In this document: piece by piece, positions 15,764 through 24,160 of the stretch | How positions within the stretch are numbered: position 1 is the stretch's first letter | Layout: each line of letters begins with the position of its first letter | Source of the DNA: Arthrobacter citreus | Lineage (GTDB): Bacteria > Actinomycetota > Actinomycetes > Actinomycetales > Micrococcaceae | Length of the DNA stretch: 64,000 bases | NCBI RefSeq assembly: GCF_009192745.1 | Contig: NZ_VTFV01000002.1 | Location: 558,001 to 622,000, forward strand | Direction of reading: 5' to 3' | Notes under the pieces: model-generated | What the model saw: only the letters and a program-made list of their open reading frames with translations | The model's database searches: none | What the model was told of the DNA's origin: nothing | Translations under genes and position numbers: made by a program

Positions 15764-18076
15764 ATGAACCGCTCTTCGGATTCACCGTTTTTCCGGTCTG
15801 CAGACCGGAAAAACGGTGATGCGCAAGGAACGGAAGCGCACTGTCGGGGCATGGATCCGGGTGCTACCGGTTCGGAGCAGGGCACGTCTTCGCCGGGGCC
15901 GTCCGGACCGTCCACCCGTCCCACGCCTGATCCGTCGTCTCGTCCCACCTCCAAACAAAACCACGATCCCGGCGTTACCGCCGGCTCCGTGTTCTGTGCT
16001 GATCCCGCGCCGGTGGAGGACACCGCGGCGCCGTTGCTGCCTGAGGGTTTCGCGGGACGGCTGTCAGTGCGGGGTGCCGAGTCCCTGGGGTATGGGGAAA
16101 CCGTGTCCGCGCTTGAGCGTCTGGGCATGCTGGTCTCCTGGGCGCAGGCCCAGCAGGCACGTGTTGCCGCCCGGCTGGAAGTGCTTTTCGCCAGGGATAT
16201 CGCTGAGGCCTCCGGACGCGAAGAACCCGCCCTGGCCATGAGTTTGGCTGCAGCCGAGGCATCCACTGTCCTGAACATCCCGCACATGACGGCGATGCAG
16301 CTCATCAGCGAATCCACCCGCCTGTGTCTTCAGGCTCCGCAGACCCTGGCCAGATTATCCGAGGGAAAGATCGCTCTCCAGCACGCCCGCATCATCCTCG
16401 AAGAGACCCAAAACCTCCCCGCCGATATCCTCGAACCGCAGCCGGAACCGGGTGCTGGCGCGGGTTCAGATGACGCAGCCGCACTAGCCGGCGCCGGGAC
16501 ACCGCCTGATGGGGAGTCCGGCCAACTGGACCTCCAGGACCAGGGCGCGCTGTTCGGGCAAACCGGGCCGGGCGGACCGGAGGGAGCAGGCGGAGACGGT
16601 GGAGCAGCCGGACCGGATGGGGCAGATGGAGTGCAGGATGGGCCGGGGGATGCAGCCAGCGCAGGCGATCGGGAGGCCAGTCCTGTCCTCACAGTCCGTG
16701 CTGCGTTCGAACGGGACCTGCTGGCAGCAGCCGAGGGCAGGACCGCTGCCGGGTTCGGGCGCCGAGCCCGCAGGCTCCGCGAGTCCCGCTTCCCCGATCT
16801 GATCCCCGTCCGGCACCGTGAGGCAAAGGACAAACGCCGTGTGATGTTCCAGCCCCTGCCCGATGGCATGTCCTGCCTCAGCGCGATCATCGCCGCGGAG
16901 AAGGGCCAGGCTATGTTCGCCGCACTCACCGGTGCAGCGAAAGCCGGCAAACGAGCCGGCGACCCCCGCACCATGGACCAGCTCCGCGCAGACACCCTCA
17001 CCGAACTGCTCCTCACGGAGCAGGCCGGCACACAGCCCACCGAGCCCGAGGACGCTCCATGCCCGCACTTGGGGACAAGTTCCACAGGCACAGGTTCACC
17101 AACCGGATCCGGGACTGGAATCGGAACAGGAACAGAGGGGGTTGCTGATGTACAGGGTTGCACCGGAACCGCAACCGGAACCGGAACCGGAACCGCAACA
17201 GAAAGAGGAACAGGAGCAGGCGCAGGCGCAGGAGCTGAGGCGGCTGCTAGTACACCGGGCCGCACCCCTACCGGTACCACCAGCACTGCCGCCGGTAGTT
17301 CCAGGCAGGACAGGCGACCCCGCCGGGCCGAAAGATACCGGAGCAACAACCGGGACCGCACCAACAACCGCGACCGCTCCAAAGTCCGTACCGAGGTCAT
17401 GGTTCTGATCAACGCAGACACCCTTGCCGGAATCGACGAAAACCCGGCAGAACTCAACGGCTACGGGCCGATCAGTGCCGAGACTGCACGCTCGATGATC
17501 CTCGAGGCCCTGCACTGGACGCCCCTGCTTCAGGACCCGGCTACCGGTGAAATCCTCACCGTGGGACGGACACGGCGTATCCCTGCAGGACTCAAACGCT
17601 GGCTCCAGGCCAGGGACGGAACCTGCAGGTTCCCCGGCTGTTCAGTAAATGTCACCCACGCAGAGATCGACCACACCACCCCGTACGCACGCGGCGGACC
17701 AACAGACCACACGAACCTGGAACACCTCTGCCCCAAACACCACAGGTTCAAAACCCTCGGCCACTGGAAAGCACGCCAGCCAGAGGCCGGAACCATCGAA
17801 TGGAACTCACCCACCGGCCGCACCTACACCACCGACCCCACACTGGACTACGCCAAGAGCGAGCCCACCTCCAGAGCTCTGCGAGGTCGGAACAATGCAC
17901 GAAACAATGCAGGAGACGCGTATCCCGGTCTGTACGAAGCCGGTGTCCGCGCCGCCGGGTCCGCCCCAATACCTGCCCCCAGCCGGTCCGACCCAACACC
18001 TGCCGCCGGTCGAAAGTACAGCCAGCGGGCCAGCTCAACAACGGATGGGATCGAAGACGATCCACCGCCGTTCTAG
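15764..18076 (+). CDS. DUF222 (13E12 repeat) and HNH endonuclease domain protein
   Basis: A 770-residue protein. After a disordered Ser/Pro-rich N-terminus of about 85 residues comes a DUF222 helical domain (GYGETVSALERLGMLVSWAQ, ARLSEGKIALQHARIILEE), a Gly/Asp/Ala-rich insert, the second half of DUF222 (FGRRARRLRESRFPD, MDQLRADTLTELLL), a Gly-Thr repeat tract and a C-terminal HNH nuclease domain (CRFPGCSVN, HAEIDHTTPYARGG, NLEHLCPKHHRFKT). The zinc-finger cysteines and the HNH residues are intact. These proteins occur in many copies in actinobacteria; their role is unsettled. The first ATG is uncertain because the next 60 bases form a perfect palindrome; Met at 15851 is an alternative. Confidence 0.85.
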   Translation: MNRSSDSPFFRSADRKNGDAQGTEAHCRGMDPGATGSEQGTSSPGPSGPSTRPTPDPSSRPTSKQNHDPGVTAGSVFCADPAPVEDTAAPLLPEGFAGRLSVRGAESLGYGETVSALERLGMLVSWAQAQQARVAARLEVLFARDIAEASGREEPALAMSLAAAEASTVLNIPHMTAMQLISESTRLCLQAPQTLARLSEGKIALQHARIILEETQNLPADILEPQPEPGAGAGSDDAAALAGAGTPPDGESGQLDLQDQGALFGQTGPGGPEGAGGDGGAAGPDGADGVQDGPGDAASAGDREASPVLTVRAAFERDLLAAAEGRTAAGFGRRARRLRESRFPDLIPVRHREAKDKRRVMFQPLPDGMSCLSAIIAAEKGQAMFAALTGAAKAGKRAGDPRTMDQLRADTLTELLLTEQAGTQPTEPEDAPCPHLGTSSTGTGSPTGSGTGIGTGTEGVADVQGCTGTATGTGTGTATERGTGAGAGAGAEAAASTPGRTPTGTTSTAAGSSRQDRRPRRAERYRSNNRDRTNNRDRSKVRTEVMVLINADTLAGIDENPAELNGYGPISAETARSMILEALHWTPLLQDPATGEILTVGRTRRIPAGLKRWLQARDGTCRFPGCSVNVTHAEIDHTTPYARGGPTDHTNLEHLCPKHHRFKTLGHWKARQPEAGTIEWNSPTGRTYTTDPTLDYAKSEPTSRALRGRNNARNNAGDAYPGLYEAGVRAAGSAPIPAPSRSDPTPAAGRKYSQRASSTTDGIEDDPPPF
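15782..15819. repeat. Perfect 38-bp palindrome at the start of the DUF222/HNH gene
   Basis: Arms 15782-15800 and 15801-15819 are exact reverse complements with no spacer; the centre is CTGCAG and the outer part is TCACCGTTTTTCCGG. It lies six codons after the first possible ATG. It could form a cruciform, bind a dimeric protein, act as a terminator-like hairpin in the mRNA, or be a nuclease target. Confidence 0.85.
17162..17197 (+). repeat. Hexanucleotide tandem repeat inside the DUF222/HNH gene
   Basis: Six consecutive hexamers: ACCGGA, ACCGCA, three ACCGGA and ACCGCA, encoding the alternating Thr-Gly tract between the DUF222 and HNH domains. The unit is a multiple of three, so length changes would keep the frame. 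Confidence 0.75.
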
Positions 18077-18383
18077 CGACCACGCCAGCGACAGCTAGAA
18101 CGAGTTTGCTTCAAGGCGTACGTACTGGTCGGCTAAGCGGCACCGCGGGACTCAACAAACACGGTCAAAGCCAGCCAGATACCGGCCAGTCAGGCCCCGG
18201 CCAGCCAGGCACCTGTCCGCGAGGCATCGGCCCGCCAGCCGCCGGCGCTGCCAAGCCCGTCACCGGCCATCAAGCCAAAGGCACGATGAGAGCTGGGCTG
18301 AAGCAACCCACACTGCCGATAACCTAGGTCCCGAGAGCGTTTGGGACGGGAACGGCTGGACGGCGCACCGGAAGGGGATTCGA
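18077..18383. other. Intergenic stretch with GCCAG-rich sequence
   Basis: Between the HNH gene and the phosphoesterase. It holds repeated GCCAG/CCGGCCAG words around 18170-18215 but no credible ORF, hairpin terminator or RNA gene. TAACCT near 18320 may be the -10 box for the phosphoesterase gene. Confidence 0.4.
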
Positions 18384-18902
18384 ATGACAACCAGGGCGCT
18401 GCTGATCGCCGACACCCATCTGCCGAAGCGGGCCAAGGTGCTGCCGGCGCAGGTGTGGGACGAAGTTGAAGCCGCAGACCTGGTAATCCACGCCGGAGAC
18501 TGGGTCAGCGAGGAGCTTCTGGACGAGCTCCAGGACCGCTCGAGGAAGCTGCTGGGCTGCTGGGGCAACAATGACGGACCAGGACTCCGCGCCAGACTGC
18601 CGGAGGTGGGCACCGCAGTCATCGACGGCGTGCGGATCGCCGTCGTGCATGAAACCGGAACGGCCAAGGGACGTGAAACGCGCATGCAGGATGCCTTCCC
18701 GGACACGGACCTGCTGGTCTTCGGACACAGCCACATCCCCTGGGACACCACAACACCCAACGGACTGCGGCTGCTCAACCCGGGATCACCCACAGACCGG
18801 CGCCGCCAGCCGTACTGCACCTACATGGTGGCCCACATCGATGACGGAACGGTCGACGTCGAACTGCACCGGCTGCCGCTGCGCAACTCCCGCACCTCAT
18901 AG
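18384..18902 (+). CDS. YfcE/MJ0936-type metallophosphoesterase
   Basis: A 172-residue calcineurin-like phosphodiesterase. All metal-binding motifs are visible in order: ADTH (D-x-H), HAGDW (GD), GCWGNND (GNxD/E), VVHE and FGHSHIP (GHxH). Its size matches single-domain phosphodiesterases of the YfcE/MJ0936 group, which hydrolyse phosphodiesters with Mn or Ni. GAAGGGG precedes the ATG. It is convergent with allB, 25 bases away. The physiological substrate is unknown. Confidence 0.88.
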   Translation: MTTRALLIADTHLPKRAKVLPAQVWDEVEAADLVIHAGDWVSEELLDELQDRSRKLLGCWGNNDGPGLRARLPEVGTAVIDGVRIAVVHETGTAKGRETRMQDAFPDTDLLVFGHSHIPWDTTTPNGLRLLNPGSPTDRRRQPYCTYMVAHIDDGTVDVELHRLPLRNSRTS

Positions 18903-18927
18903 CTTCCACGGCAAAACCCGGTCCGCC

Positions 18928-20265
18928 TCAGCTTCGACGCAGGAGTTTCCCAACAGGCGCTGCGCTTGGGGAGACCTCCGCACCGCGCAGGAAGGTCCGC
19001 CGCACCACCCCGGTCAGTTCCCTGCCCGCATAGGGGGTCACCGGATTCCGGTGCTGGAGCCGCTCCGGGTCCACCACGAAGGAATCTTCCGGAGCGAACA
19101 CGGAAAAGTCGGCATCAGCACCAACCTCCAGCCGGCCCTTGCGCGTCAGCCCGGCCAGATCCGCCGGACGGCAGGACATCCACCCAACCACGGACTCCAG
19201 CGGGATTCCGCGGGTCCGCGCCTCAGTCCAGACGACCGGTAAGCCAAGCTGCAGCGAGGACACCCCGCCCCAGGCAACCCCGAAATCTCCGTGCTCCGGG
19301 TCCTTGAGGTCCGGTGTGCTGGGGGAGTGATCCGAGACAATCAGATCAATGGTTCCGTCGGCGAGCCCCTGCCACAGCTGCTCCCGGTTGGCATCCTCCC
19401 GGATCGGCGGGCAGCACTTGAACGCTGTGGCACCGTCCGGAACCTCCTCGGCTGCCAGAGCGAGGTAGTGCGGGCAGGTCTCAGCCGTCACCCGGATTCC
19501 CTCCCGTTTGGCCGCGGCAATCAGCGGCAGCGCTTCGCCTGAGGACAGGTGCAGGATGTGCGCCCGCCCGCCGGTCCTGCGGGCAGCATCGATCACCCGG
19601 GAGATGGCCTTGTTCTCTGCTGCGCGCGGCCGGGAAGCCAGGAACCGGCTGTATTCGCGGCCGGACGGCGACTCTGCCGAAGCGATGACCTGCGGATCCT
19701 CGGCATGGACGATCAGCAGGGAGTTGAAAGACGCGATCTCGGTGAGGTCCTTCTCCATCTCCTCCGGCTCCAGATGTGGGAATTCGTCCACTCCCGAGTG
19801 CACCAGGAAACACTTGAACCCGAAGACCCCTGCGTTGTGGAGCGGCCGCAGGCTGGCGGTGCTGCCCGGTACAGCACCGCCCCAGAACCCTACGTCAACG
19901 AACACTTGCCCGGCAGCAGCTTGGCGTTTAGCCTCAAGCGCCGCAACGGACACAGTGGGTGGAATCGAATTCAGCGGCATGTCGATCAGGGTGGTGACGC
20001 CGCCGGCGGCAGCAGCACGGGTGGCGGAGGCAAATCCCTCCCACTCGGTGCGGCCCGGTTCGTTCACGTGGACGTGGGTGTCCACCAGCCCCGGCAGCAG
20101 TACTTCATCCGGTGCCAGCTCCATTTCCAGCGTTCCGGACAATCCGGTGCCCAGCGGCTCGACGGCGGCAACGGCACCATCGCGGACCCCAACCTCCCAG
20201 GCACCGGTGCCGGCGGTCGCGAAGACCCTGCGCCCGCGGATCACCAGGTCGAAGCCGCCGCTCAC
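18928..20265 (-). CDS. allB: Allantoinase
   Basis: A 445-residue cyclic amidohydrolase that opens allantoin to allantoate. The metal motif is GLVDTHVHVNEPGRTEWEGF; further signatures are TLIDMPLNSIPPT, CFLVHSGVDEFPHL, HILHLSSGEALP, ETCPHYLALAAEEV and IVSDHSPSTPDLK. The MPLNSIPPT segment is characteristic of allantoinases rather than dihydroorotases. GTG start overlapping the stop of the upstream gene by four bases (GTGA). It is the last gene of the four-gene purine-degradation operon controlled by the divergent IclR gene. Confidence 0.93.
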   Translation of the reverse strand: MSGGFDLVIRGRRVFATAGTGAWEVGVRDGAVAAVEPLGTGLSGTLEMELAPDEVLLPGLVDTHVHVNEPGRTEWEGFASATRAAAAGGVTTLIDMPLNSIPPTVSVAALEAKRQAAAGQVFVDVGFWGGAVPGSTASLRPLHNAGVFGFKCFLVHSGVDEFPHLEPEEMEKDLTEIASFNSLLIVHAEDPQVIASAESPSGREYSRFLASRPRAAENKAISRVIDAARRTGGRAHILHLSSGEALPLIAAAKREGIRVTAETCPHYLALAAEEVPDGATAFKCCPPIREDANREQLWQGLADGTIDLIVSDHSPSTPDLKDPEHGDFGVAWGGVSSLQLGLPVVWTEARTRGIPLESVVGWMSCRPADLAGLTRKGRLEVGADADFSVFAPEDSFVVDPERLQHRNPVTPYAGRELTGVVRRTFLRGAEVSPSAAPVGKLLRRS

Positions 20266-21098
20266 GAAGTGCCGTTCGCGCCAGCGCGGTACGGCTCAAG
20301 CCAGGCAAACGCTTCCGTGCTGGGGCTCAGGTATTCAAGGCTGATGAACCCGCTGTAGCCGCCCGCAAGGGCCGACGCCGTCCACTCTGCCAGAGGGAGA
20401 TCGCCGGTTCCGGGTGCGCCGCGTCCCGGGGCATCAGCCAGCTGGATGTGGCCAAACGACGCCGCATGCTGGGCGATGAGGGCCGGTACGTCCTCTCCGT
20501 TCACCGCCAAATGGTAGAAATCCGCGAGCAGGGCGATGTTCGGTCGCCCGGTGCCGTGAACCCTGTCCAGTACGGTGAAGCAGTCGGCAGCGGTCCGAAG
20601 GGGATAGTCAGGCAGACCGCTGAGCGGCTCAAGCAGCACTGTCCCGCCCAGATGGGCGACGGCGTCGGCGGCCGCAGCCAGGTTCTCCACCGCGCAGTCG
20701 GCCTGGACGGCTGGCGCAACATCTTCTTCCGACAGGCCGTACAGTGCATTGAACCCCCGGCAGCCTGTTCGCTCCGCAATCCCGGCGATGGACTCCAGGC
20801 TGGAACGGAACGCAGCACTCTTCGGCGGCGATGAGAGCACGCCGCGTTCCCCGGCAGACATGTTCCCGGCATAGAAGTTGAGCCCCGTGAGGCGGACACC
20901 GGCGTCGGCGATTGAAGCCAGGAAGGCATCGACCTCCCGGTCCCCGGGCACCGGCGACTCAAACGGCCACCAGAACTCGACGGCGTCGAACCCTGCGGCC
21001 GCTGCGGCAGCCGGGCGCTCCAGCAGCGGAAGATCCGCCAGCATGATCGAGCAGTTGACGGTCAGGTCCGGGCTGGGGAGGGCAAATGCGGAGGGCAT
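20262..21098 (-). CDS. Hydroxypyruvate isomerase family TIM-barrel protein
   Basis: A 278-residue xylose-isomerase-like barrel. LTVNCSIMLADLPLLERPAA, FDAVEFWWPF, LTGLNFYAGN, GCRGFNALYG, VLLEPLSG, NIALLADFYHLAVNGED, FGHIQLADAPGR and GFISLEYL follow the Hyi/OtnI pattern with its metal-binding Glu and Asp. It probably isomerises hydroxypyruvate and tartronate semialdehyde after glyoxylate is condensed. The start is ATG 21098, with GAAGGA nine bases upstream; longer in-frame starts would run into allE. Glyoxylate carboligase and tartronate semialdehyde reductase are not in the window. Confidence 0.85.
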   Translation of the reverse strand: MPSAFALPSPDLTVNCSIMLADLPLLERPAAAAAAGFDAVEFWWPFESPVPGDREVDAFLASIADAGVRLTGLNFYAGNMSAGERGVLSSPPKSAAFRSSLESIAGIAERTGCRGFNALYGLSEEDVAPAVQADCAVENLAAAADAVAHLGGTVLLEPLSGLPDYPLRTAADCFTVLDRVHGTGRPNIALLADFYHLAVNGEDVPALIAQHAASFGHIQLADAPGRGAPGTGDLPLAEWTASALAGGYSGFISLEYLSPSTEAFAWLEPYRAGANGTS

Positions 21099-21112
21099 GG
21101 GTTCCTTCGGGA

Positions 21113-21925
21113 TCACAGCAGAACCTGCCTGTTGACGTCCTTGTAGAGCAGATAGCGGAAGTTTGACGGGCCGCCGGCATAGCAAGCCTGCGGGCAGAAC
21201 GCGCGGAGGGACAGATAATCTCCCTCCTGCACTTCCACCCAGTCCTCGTTGAGCCGGTACACGCCCTTGCCCTCCAGGATGTAGAGCCCGTGCTCCATGA
21301 CGTGCGTCTCGGCAAACGGAATGGACGCCCCGGGCTCGAAGGTGACCACGTTGACGTGCATGTCATACGCCAGGTCATCAGCGGGCAGCATGCGGGTGGT
21401 CCGCCACTTATTGTCCGTTCCCGGCATAGCCGCCGGTTCAATGGCGCCCTCATGTCCGACGACGACGGCCGGGGTGTGCCCGGCCAGCGGCTCGTACGCC
21501 TTGCGGATCCACTGGAACCTTGCCGGTTCCGCGCCGTCGTTGGCTGCTTCCCAGATCCGTTCCGGCGGCAGGTAGGCGAAGCCGCCGGGGCCCAGTTCGT
21601 GGCGCTCGCCGTCGATAGTGACCGCCAGGGGACCGCCGTCGAGCACAAAGACAAAAGACTCGACGTGCTGCTGGGGCTCCGGGGCCCGCGACCCGCCGCC
21701 CGGGGCCACTTCCACCAGATACTGGGCAAAGGTGGTGGCCCCGCCGGCCACGGGCCGGTTCAGGATCCAGGCCCGGGTGCGCTGCCACTCGGGCAGGACG
21801 CTCACCACGATGTCCCGCAGCACGCCGCGCGGGATGACCGTGTACGCCTCGGTGACCACTGCACGGCCGGTGAGGAGCTCCGTCTGCGGCGGCAGGCCGG
21901 CTTCGGGGGAGTAATAGCGGCTCAC
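21113..21925 (-). CDS. allE: (S)-ureidoglycine aminohydrolase, bicupin
   Basis: A 270-residue protein with two cupin halves, matching the YlbA/AllE family that converts (S)-ureidoglycine to ureidoglycolate and ammonia. Signature segments are PEWQRTRAWILNRPVAGGAT, VESFVFVLDGG, GFAYLPP and in the second cupin PFAETHVMEHGLYILEGKG with its Mn-binding His/Glu, plus FCPQACYAGG near the end. The start overlaps the stop of the upstream DUF6986 gene (ATGA) and the stop is 14 bases before the next start, so the operon is tightly coupled. Confidence 0.9.
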   Translation of the reverse strand: MSRYYSPEAGLPPQTELLTGRAVVTEAYTVIPRGVLRDIVVSVLPEWQRTRAWILNRPVAGGATTFAQYLVEVAPGGGSRAPEPQQHVESFVFVLDGGPLAVTIDGERHELGPGGFAYLPPERIWEAANDGAEPARFQWIRKAYEPLAGHTPAVVVGHEGAIEPAAMPGTDNKWRTTRMLPADDLAYDMHVNVVTFEPGASIPFAETHVMEHGLYILEGKGVYRLNEDWVEVQEGDYLSLRAFCPQACYAGGPSNFRYLLYKDVNRQVLL

Positions 21926-23211
21926 AGGGGTTCCATTCCTCGAGGGCGGGTAAGGCGGTCCAGTTCCTGGGCGGACACCCCGGCGGCGGAAACCTCCGCC
22001 TCCGTTACTGCTCCACAGGCTGCCGCCCGCTGGATAAACCGGGCCAGCGCCCGTGCGGTGGCTGGTTCATCCAGGATGGCGCTTTCCCGTCCGTTCAGGT
22101 AGTTGCCCAGCCTGGCAGCTGCGGCGGGGAAGCCGCTGCGGAAGAAGGCGTAAGTAGCGAGGAAGCGGGTGGGCAGCTGTGCCGGGTGCAGGTCCCAGCC
22201 CTGGTAGAAGCCGGCCGCGAGGGAACGTGCCACCAGGCGGGCGTGGAGTTTCCAGGCACGGAACATGTTCTCCGGTCCGCCCACGGGCAGGATGTTCGTT
22301 GACCCGTCGGAAAGCCGTACGCCGGTACCGGCGGCAGCGGCCTGCATGACGGTTTTCGCGTAGTCAGCCGCCGGATGATCCAGTGACTGGTGCTCCGGGG
22401 CGATCCCCACGGCCGCGGAGTAGTCATAGGTGCCGTAGTGCAGGCCGCTGACCCGCCCCGGTGCAGCGTGAAGGAGGCGTGCCACGGCAGCCGTGCCGTC
22501 CGCGCCGAGGATCACCTGCGGGGTCTCCACCTGCACCTCGAAACGCAGGCAGCCAGGAGGCAGGCCGTGTGCATCCTCCAAGCGTCCGCAGACGAATGCC
22601 ATGGCTTCCACCTGTGCCACTGTGCTGACTTTGGGCAGGGTGAGCACGAGTCCCTCCTGCAGGCGGGACCCGTGCGCTCCCGGTCCGGAAAGCAGTGCTG
22701 AGAGGAAGAGGTCGAGTGTGCGCAGGCCCCGCCCGCGGGTGCCGGCTTCCATGGACTTGAATCGGATCCCCATAAAGGCCGGGCCCGTCCGGGCAGCAGC
22801 AGCTGCTGCCACGGCGCGTCCGGCCTCGGCTGCATCGGCGTCTTCGACGTCGTCCGGGCGGACGCCGTAGCCGTCTTCGAAATCCAGCCGGAGGTCTTCG
22901 ACGGGTTCCGTGGAGAGCTTCCGCGCAACAAGATCGGCAAGGACGTCCGGATCATGGAGTTCCAGCCGTGAAGCGAGCCGTTCCAGCCCATCCTGTCCCT
23001 GTGCGGCAGCCAGGGCTTGCCGGCCCCATTCGGTTGAGAGCCCCGGAGTGAACGCGTCAGCTGGAACGTAGACCGTGTGTACCGGCTGGCGGCTGCCGTC
23101 GTCGCCGGGATACGACCCTGCCAGCAGCTCATCCGTTGGGCGCAGCGAGTGCGCAAGGTGCTGGTAATCTGCGGCGTTGAGGACAGGAACGGGTTCGCGA
23201 TGTTCAGCCAT
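21922..23211 (-). CDS. DUF6986 family protein, aldolase/CitE-like, first gene of the allantoin operon
   Basis: A 429-residue protein with features of the HpcH/CitE C-C lyase barrel: EDLRLDFEDGYGVRPDD (acidic metal site), FMGIRFKSME, LVLTLPKVSTVAQVEAM, LRFEVQVETPQVI and VSGLHYGTYDYSA. DUF6986 proteins are found with allantoin genes in actinobacteria. The activity is not established; a reaction on glyoxylate or ureidoglycolate is plausible from fold and context. The start is ATG 23211 with AGGGGG upstream; an open frame continues further but runs into the divergent regulator. Confidence 0.75.
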   Translation of the reverse strand: MAEHREPVPVLNAADYQHLAHSLRPTDELLAGSYPGDDGSRQPVHTVYVPADAFTPGLSTEWGRQALAAAQGQDGLERLASRLELHDPDVLADLVARKLSTEPVEDLRLDFEDGYGVRPDDVEDADAAEAGRAVAAAAAARTGPAFMGIRFKSMEAGTRGRGLRTLDLFLSALLSGPGAHGSRLQEGLVLTLPKVSTVAQVEAMAFVCGRLEDAHGLPPGCLRFEVQVETPQVILGADGTAAVARLLHAAPGRVSGLHYGTYDYSAAVGIAPEHQSLDHPAADYAKTVMQAAAAGTGVRLSDGSTNILPVGGPENMFRAWKLHARLVARSLAAGFYQGWDLHPAQLPTRFLATYAFFRSGFPAAAARLGNYLNGRESAILDEPATARALARFIQRAAACGAVTEAEVSAAGVSAQELDRLTRPRGMEPL

Positions 23212-23231
23212 TGCAGTGCCCCCTATACGCC

Positions 23232-23267
23232 TTCCGTATGACGGATAATATTGTTTGCGATACGGAA
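23232..23267. promoter_or_regulatory. Operator region between the allantoin operon and the IclR gene
   Basis: TTCCGTAT (23232-23239) and ATACGGAA (23260-23267) form an inverted repeat 20 bases apart. The left copy also belongs to TCCGT-atg-ACGGA (23233-23245). These TTCCG/CGGAA half-sites are a reasonable IclR-family operator for divergent control. Confidence 0.6.
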
Positions 23268-23326
23268 TGACAATGGATTTAGTGCTGAACTGTTCGCCTC
23301 GGTGAACCGTACCGGAAGGACCTGCC

Positions 23327-24088
23327 GTGATGGCTGAGCGAACCGCTGGCTCGGGAGTGCAGTCGGTGGAACGGGCCTTCGAGTTGCTTGAACTCATCAC
23401 GGACGCCGGCGGTTCAGCGGCGCTCAGCGAGCTCGCCGCCACAGCGGACCTGCCGCTGCCCACGATCCACCGTCTGCTGCGCACCCTGGTGGGCCTCGGC
23501 TACGTCCGGCAGCTGCCCAACCGCCGCTACGCGCTGGGACCAAGGCTGATCCGGCTTGGCGAAGGGGCAACCGCCCAGCTGGGCGCCCTGGCCCTGCCGG
23601 TGCTGAAGAAACTCGTGGACCAGCTGGGCGAAACAGCCAACATGGCAGTACTGGATTCGGACCAGGTGCTTTATATCGCCCAGGCACCCTCCCGGCACTC
23701 CATGCGCACCTTCACCGAGGTGGGCAGGCGCGCCCACGCCCACGCCACCGGCGTCGGAAAAGCAGTCCTTGCCCAGCTCCCGGACGACCACGTGCGCCGG
23801 ATCGTCACCCGCACCGGCCTGCCTGCGGTAACAGAGGCGAGCATCACCGGCCTTGATGAGCTGCTGGCGGACCTGGAACTGATCCGTGAGCGCGGCTGGT
23901 CCGTCGATGAGCAGGAGCAGGAGCTGGGCGTGCGGTGCTTCGCCGCAGCCGTACCCGGTGCGCCCAGCCCCACCGCGATTTCAGTTTCCGGGCCGGTCTC
24001 ACGTGTGGATGAAGCCTTCGGAGAGCGGGCTGTTCCGCTGCTGCAGGCCGCTGCGCGGGAGATCGCGGAGGACCTGCGCCAGGGCTGA
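23327..24088 (+). CDS. IclR family regulator of the allantoin operon
   Basis: A 253-residue regulator: N-terminal winged helix (ALSELAATADLPLPTIHRLL, LGYVRQLPNRRYALG) and C-terminal effector domain (HAHATGVGKAVLAQL, GVRCFAAAVPGAPSPTAISVSGP). This is the architecture of AllR-type repressors that respond to glyoxylate or allantoate. It is divergent from the allantoin genes with palindromic TTCCG sites between. GGAAGGA precedes GTG 23327; ATG 23330 is equally possible. Confidence 0.88.
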   Translation: MMAERTAGSGVQSVERAFELLELITDAGGSAALSELAATADLPLPTIHRLLRTLVGLGYVRQLPNRRYALGPRLIRLGEGATAQLGALALPVLKKLVDQLGETANMAVLDSDQVLYIAQAPSRHSMRTFTEVGRRAHAHATGVGKAVLAQLPDDHVRRIVTRTGLPAVTEASITGLDELLADLELIRERGWSVDEQEQELGVRCFAAAVPGAPSPTAISVSGPVSRVDEAFGERAVPLLQAAAREIAEDLRQG

Positions 24089-24104
24089 TCCGGCTGCAGA
24101 ACGA

Positions 24105-24144
24105 AGGAAGGGCCGGAAACCGCGTACGGTTTCCGGCCCTTCCT
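24105..24144. terminator. Bidirectional terminator, 18-bp stem
   Basis: AGGAAGGGCCGGAAACCG at 24105-24122 pairs perfectly with 24127-24144 around CGTA. It separates the convergent IclR and aceE genes and can serve both. Confidence 0.85.
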
Positions 24145-24160
24145 GCATCAGACGGGGCTG

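Noticed and set aside
17162-17197. Possible CRISPR-like repeat
   Set aside because: Six-base in-frame tandem units without spacers, inside a coding linker.
16330-17457. 375-codon minus-strand frame opposite the DUF222 gene
   Set aside because: Low-complexity Val-Pro/Ser-Arg product, reverse of the Gly-Thr tract.
18928-20265. Dihydroorotase or dihydropyrimidinase
   Set aside because: MPLNSIPPT and the allE neighbour identify allantoinase; no pyrimidine genes are nearby.
23212-23484. N-terminal extension of the DUF6986 frame
   Set aside because: It would overlap the divergent IclR gene and the operator region; ATG 23211 has AGGGGG upstream.
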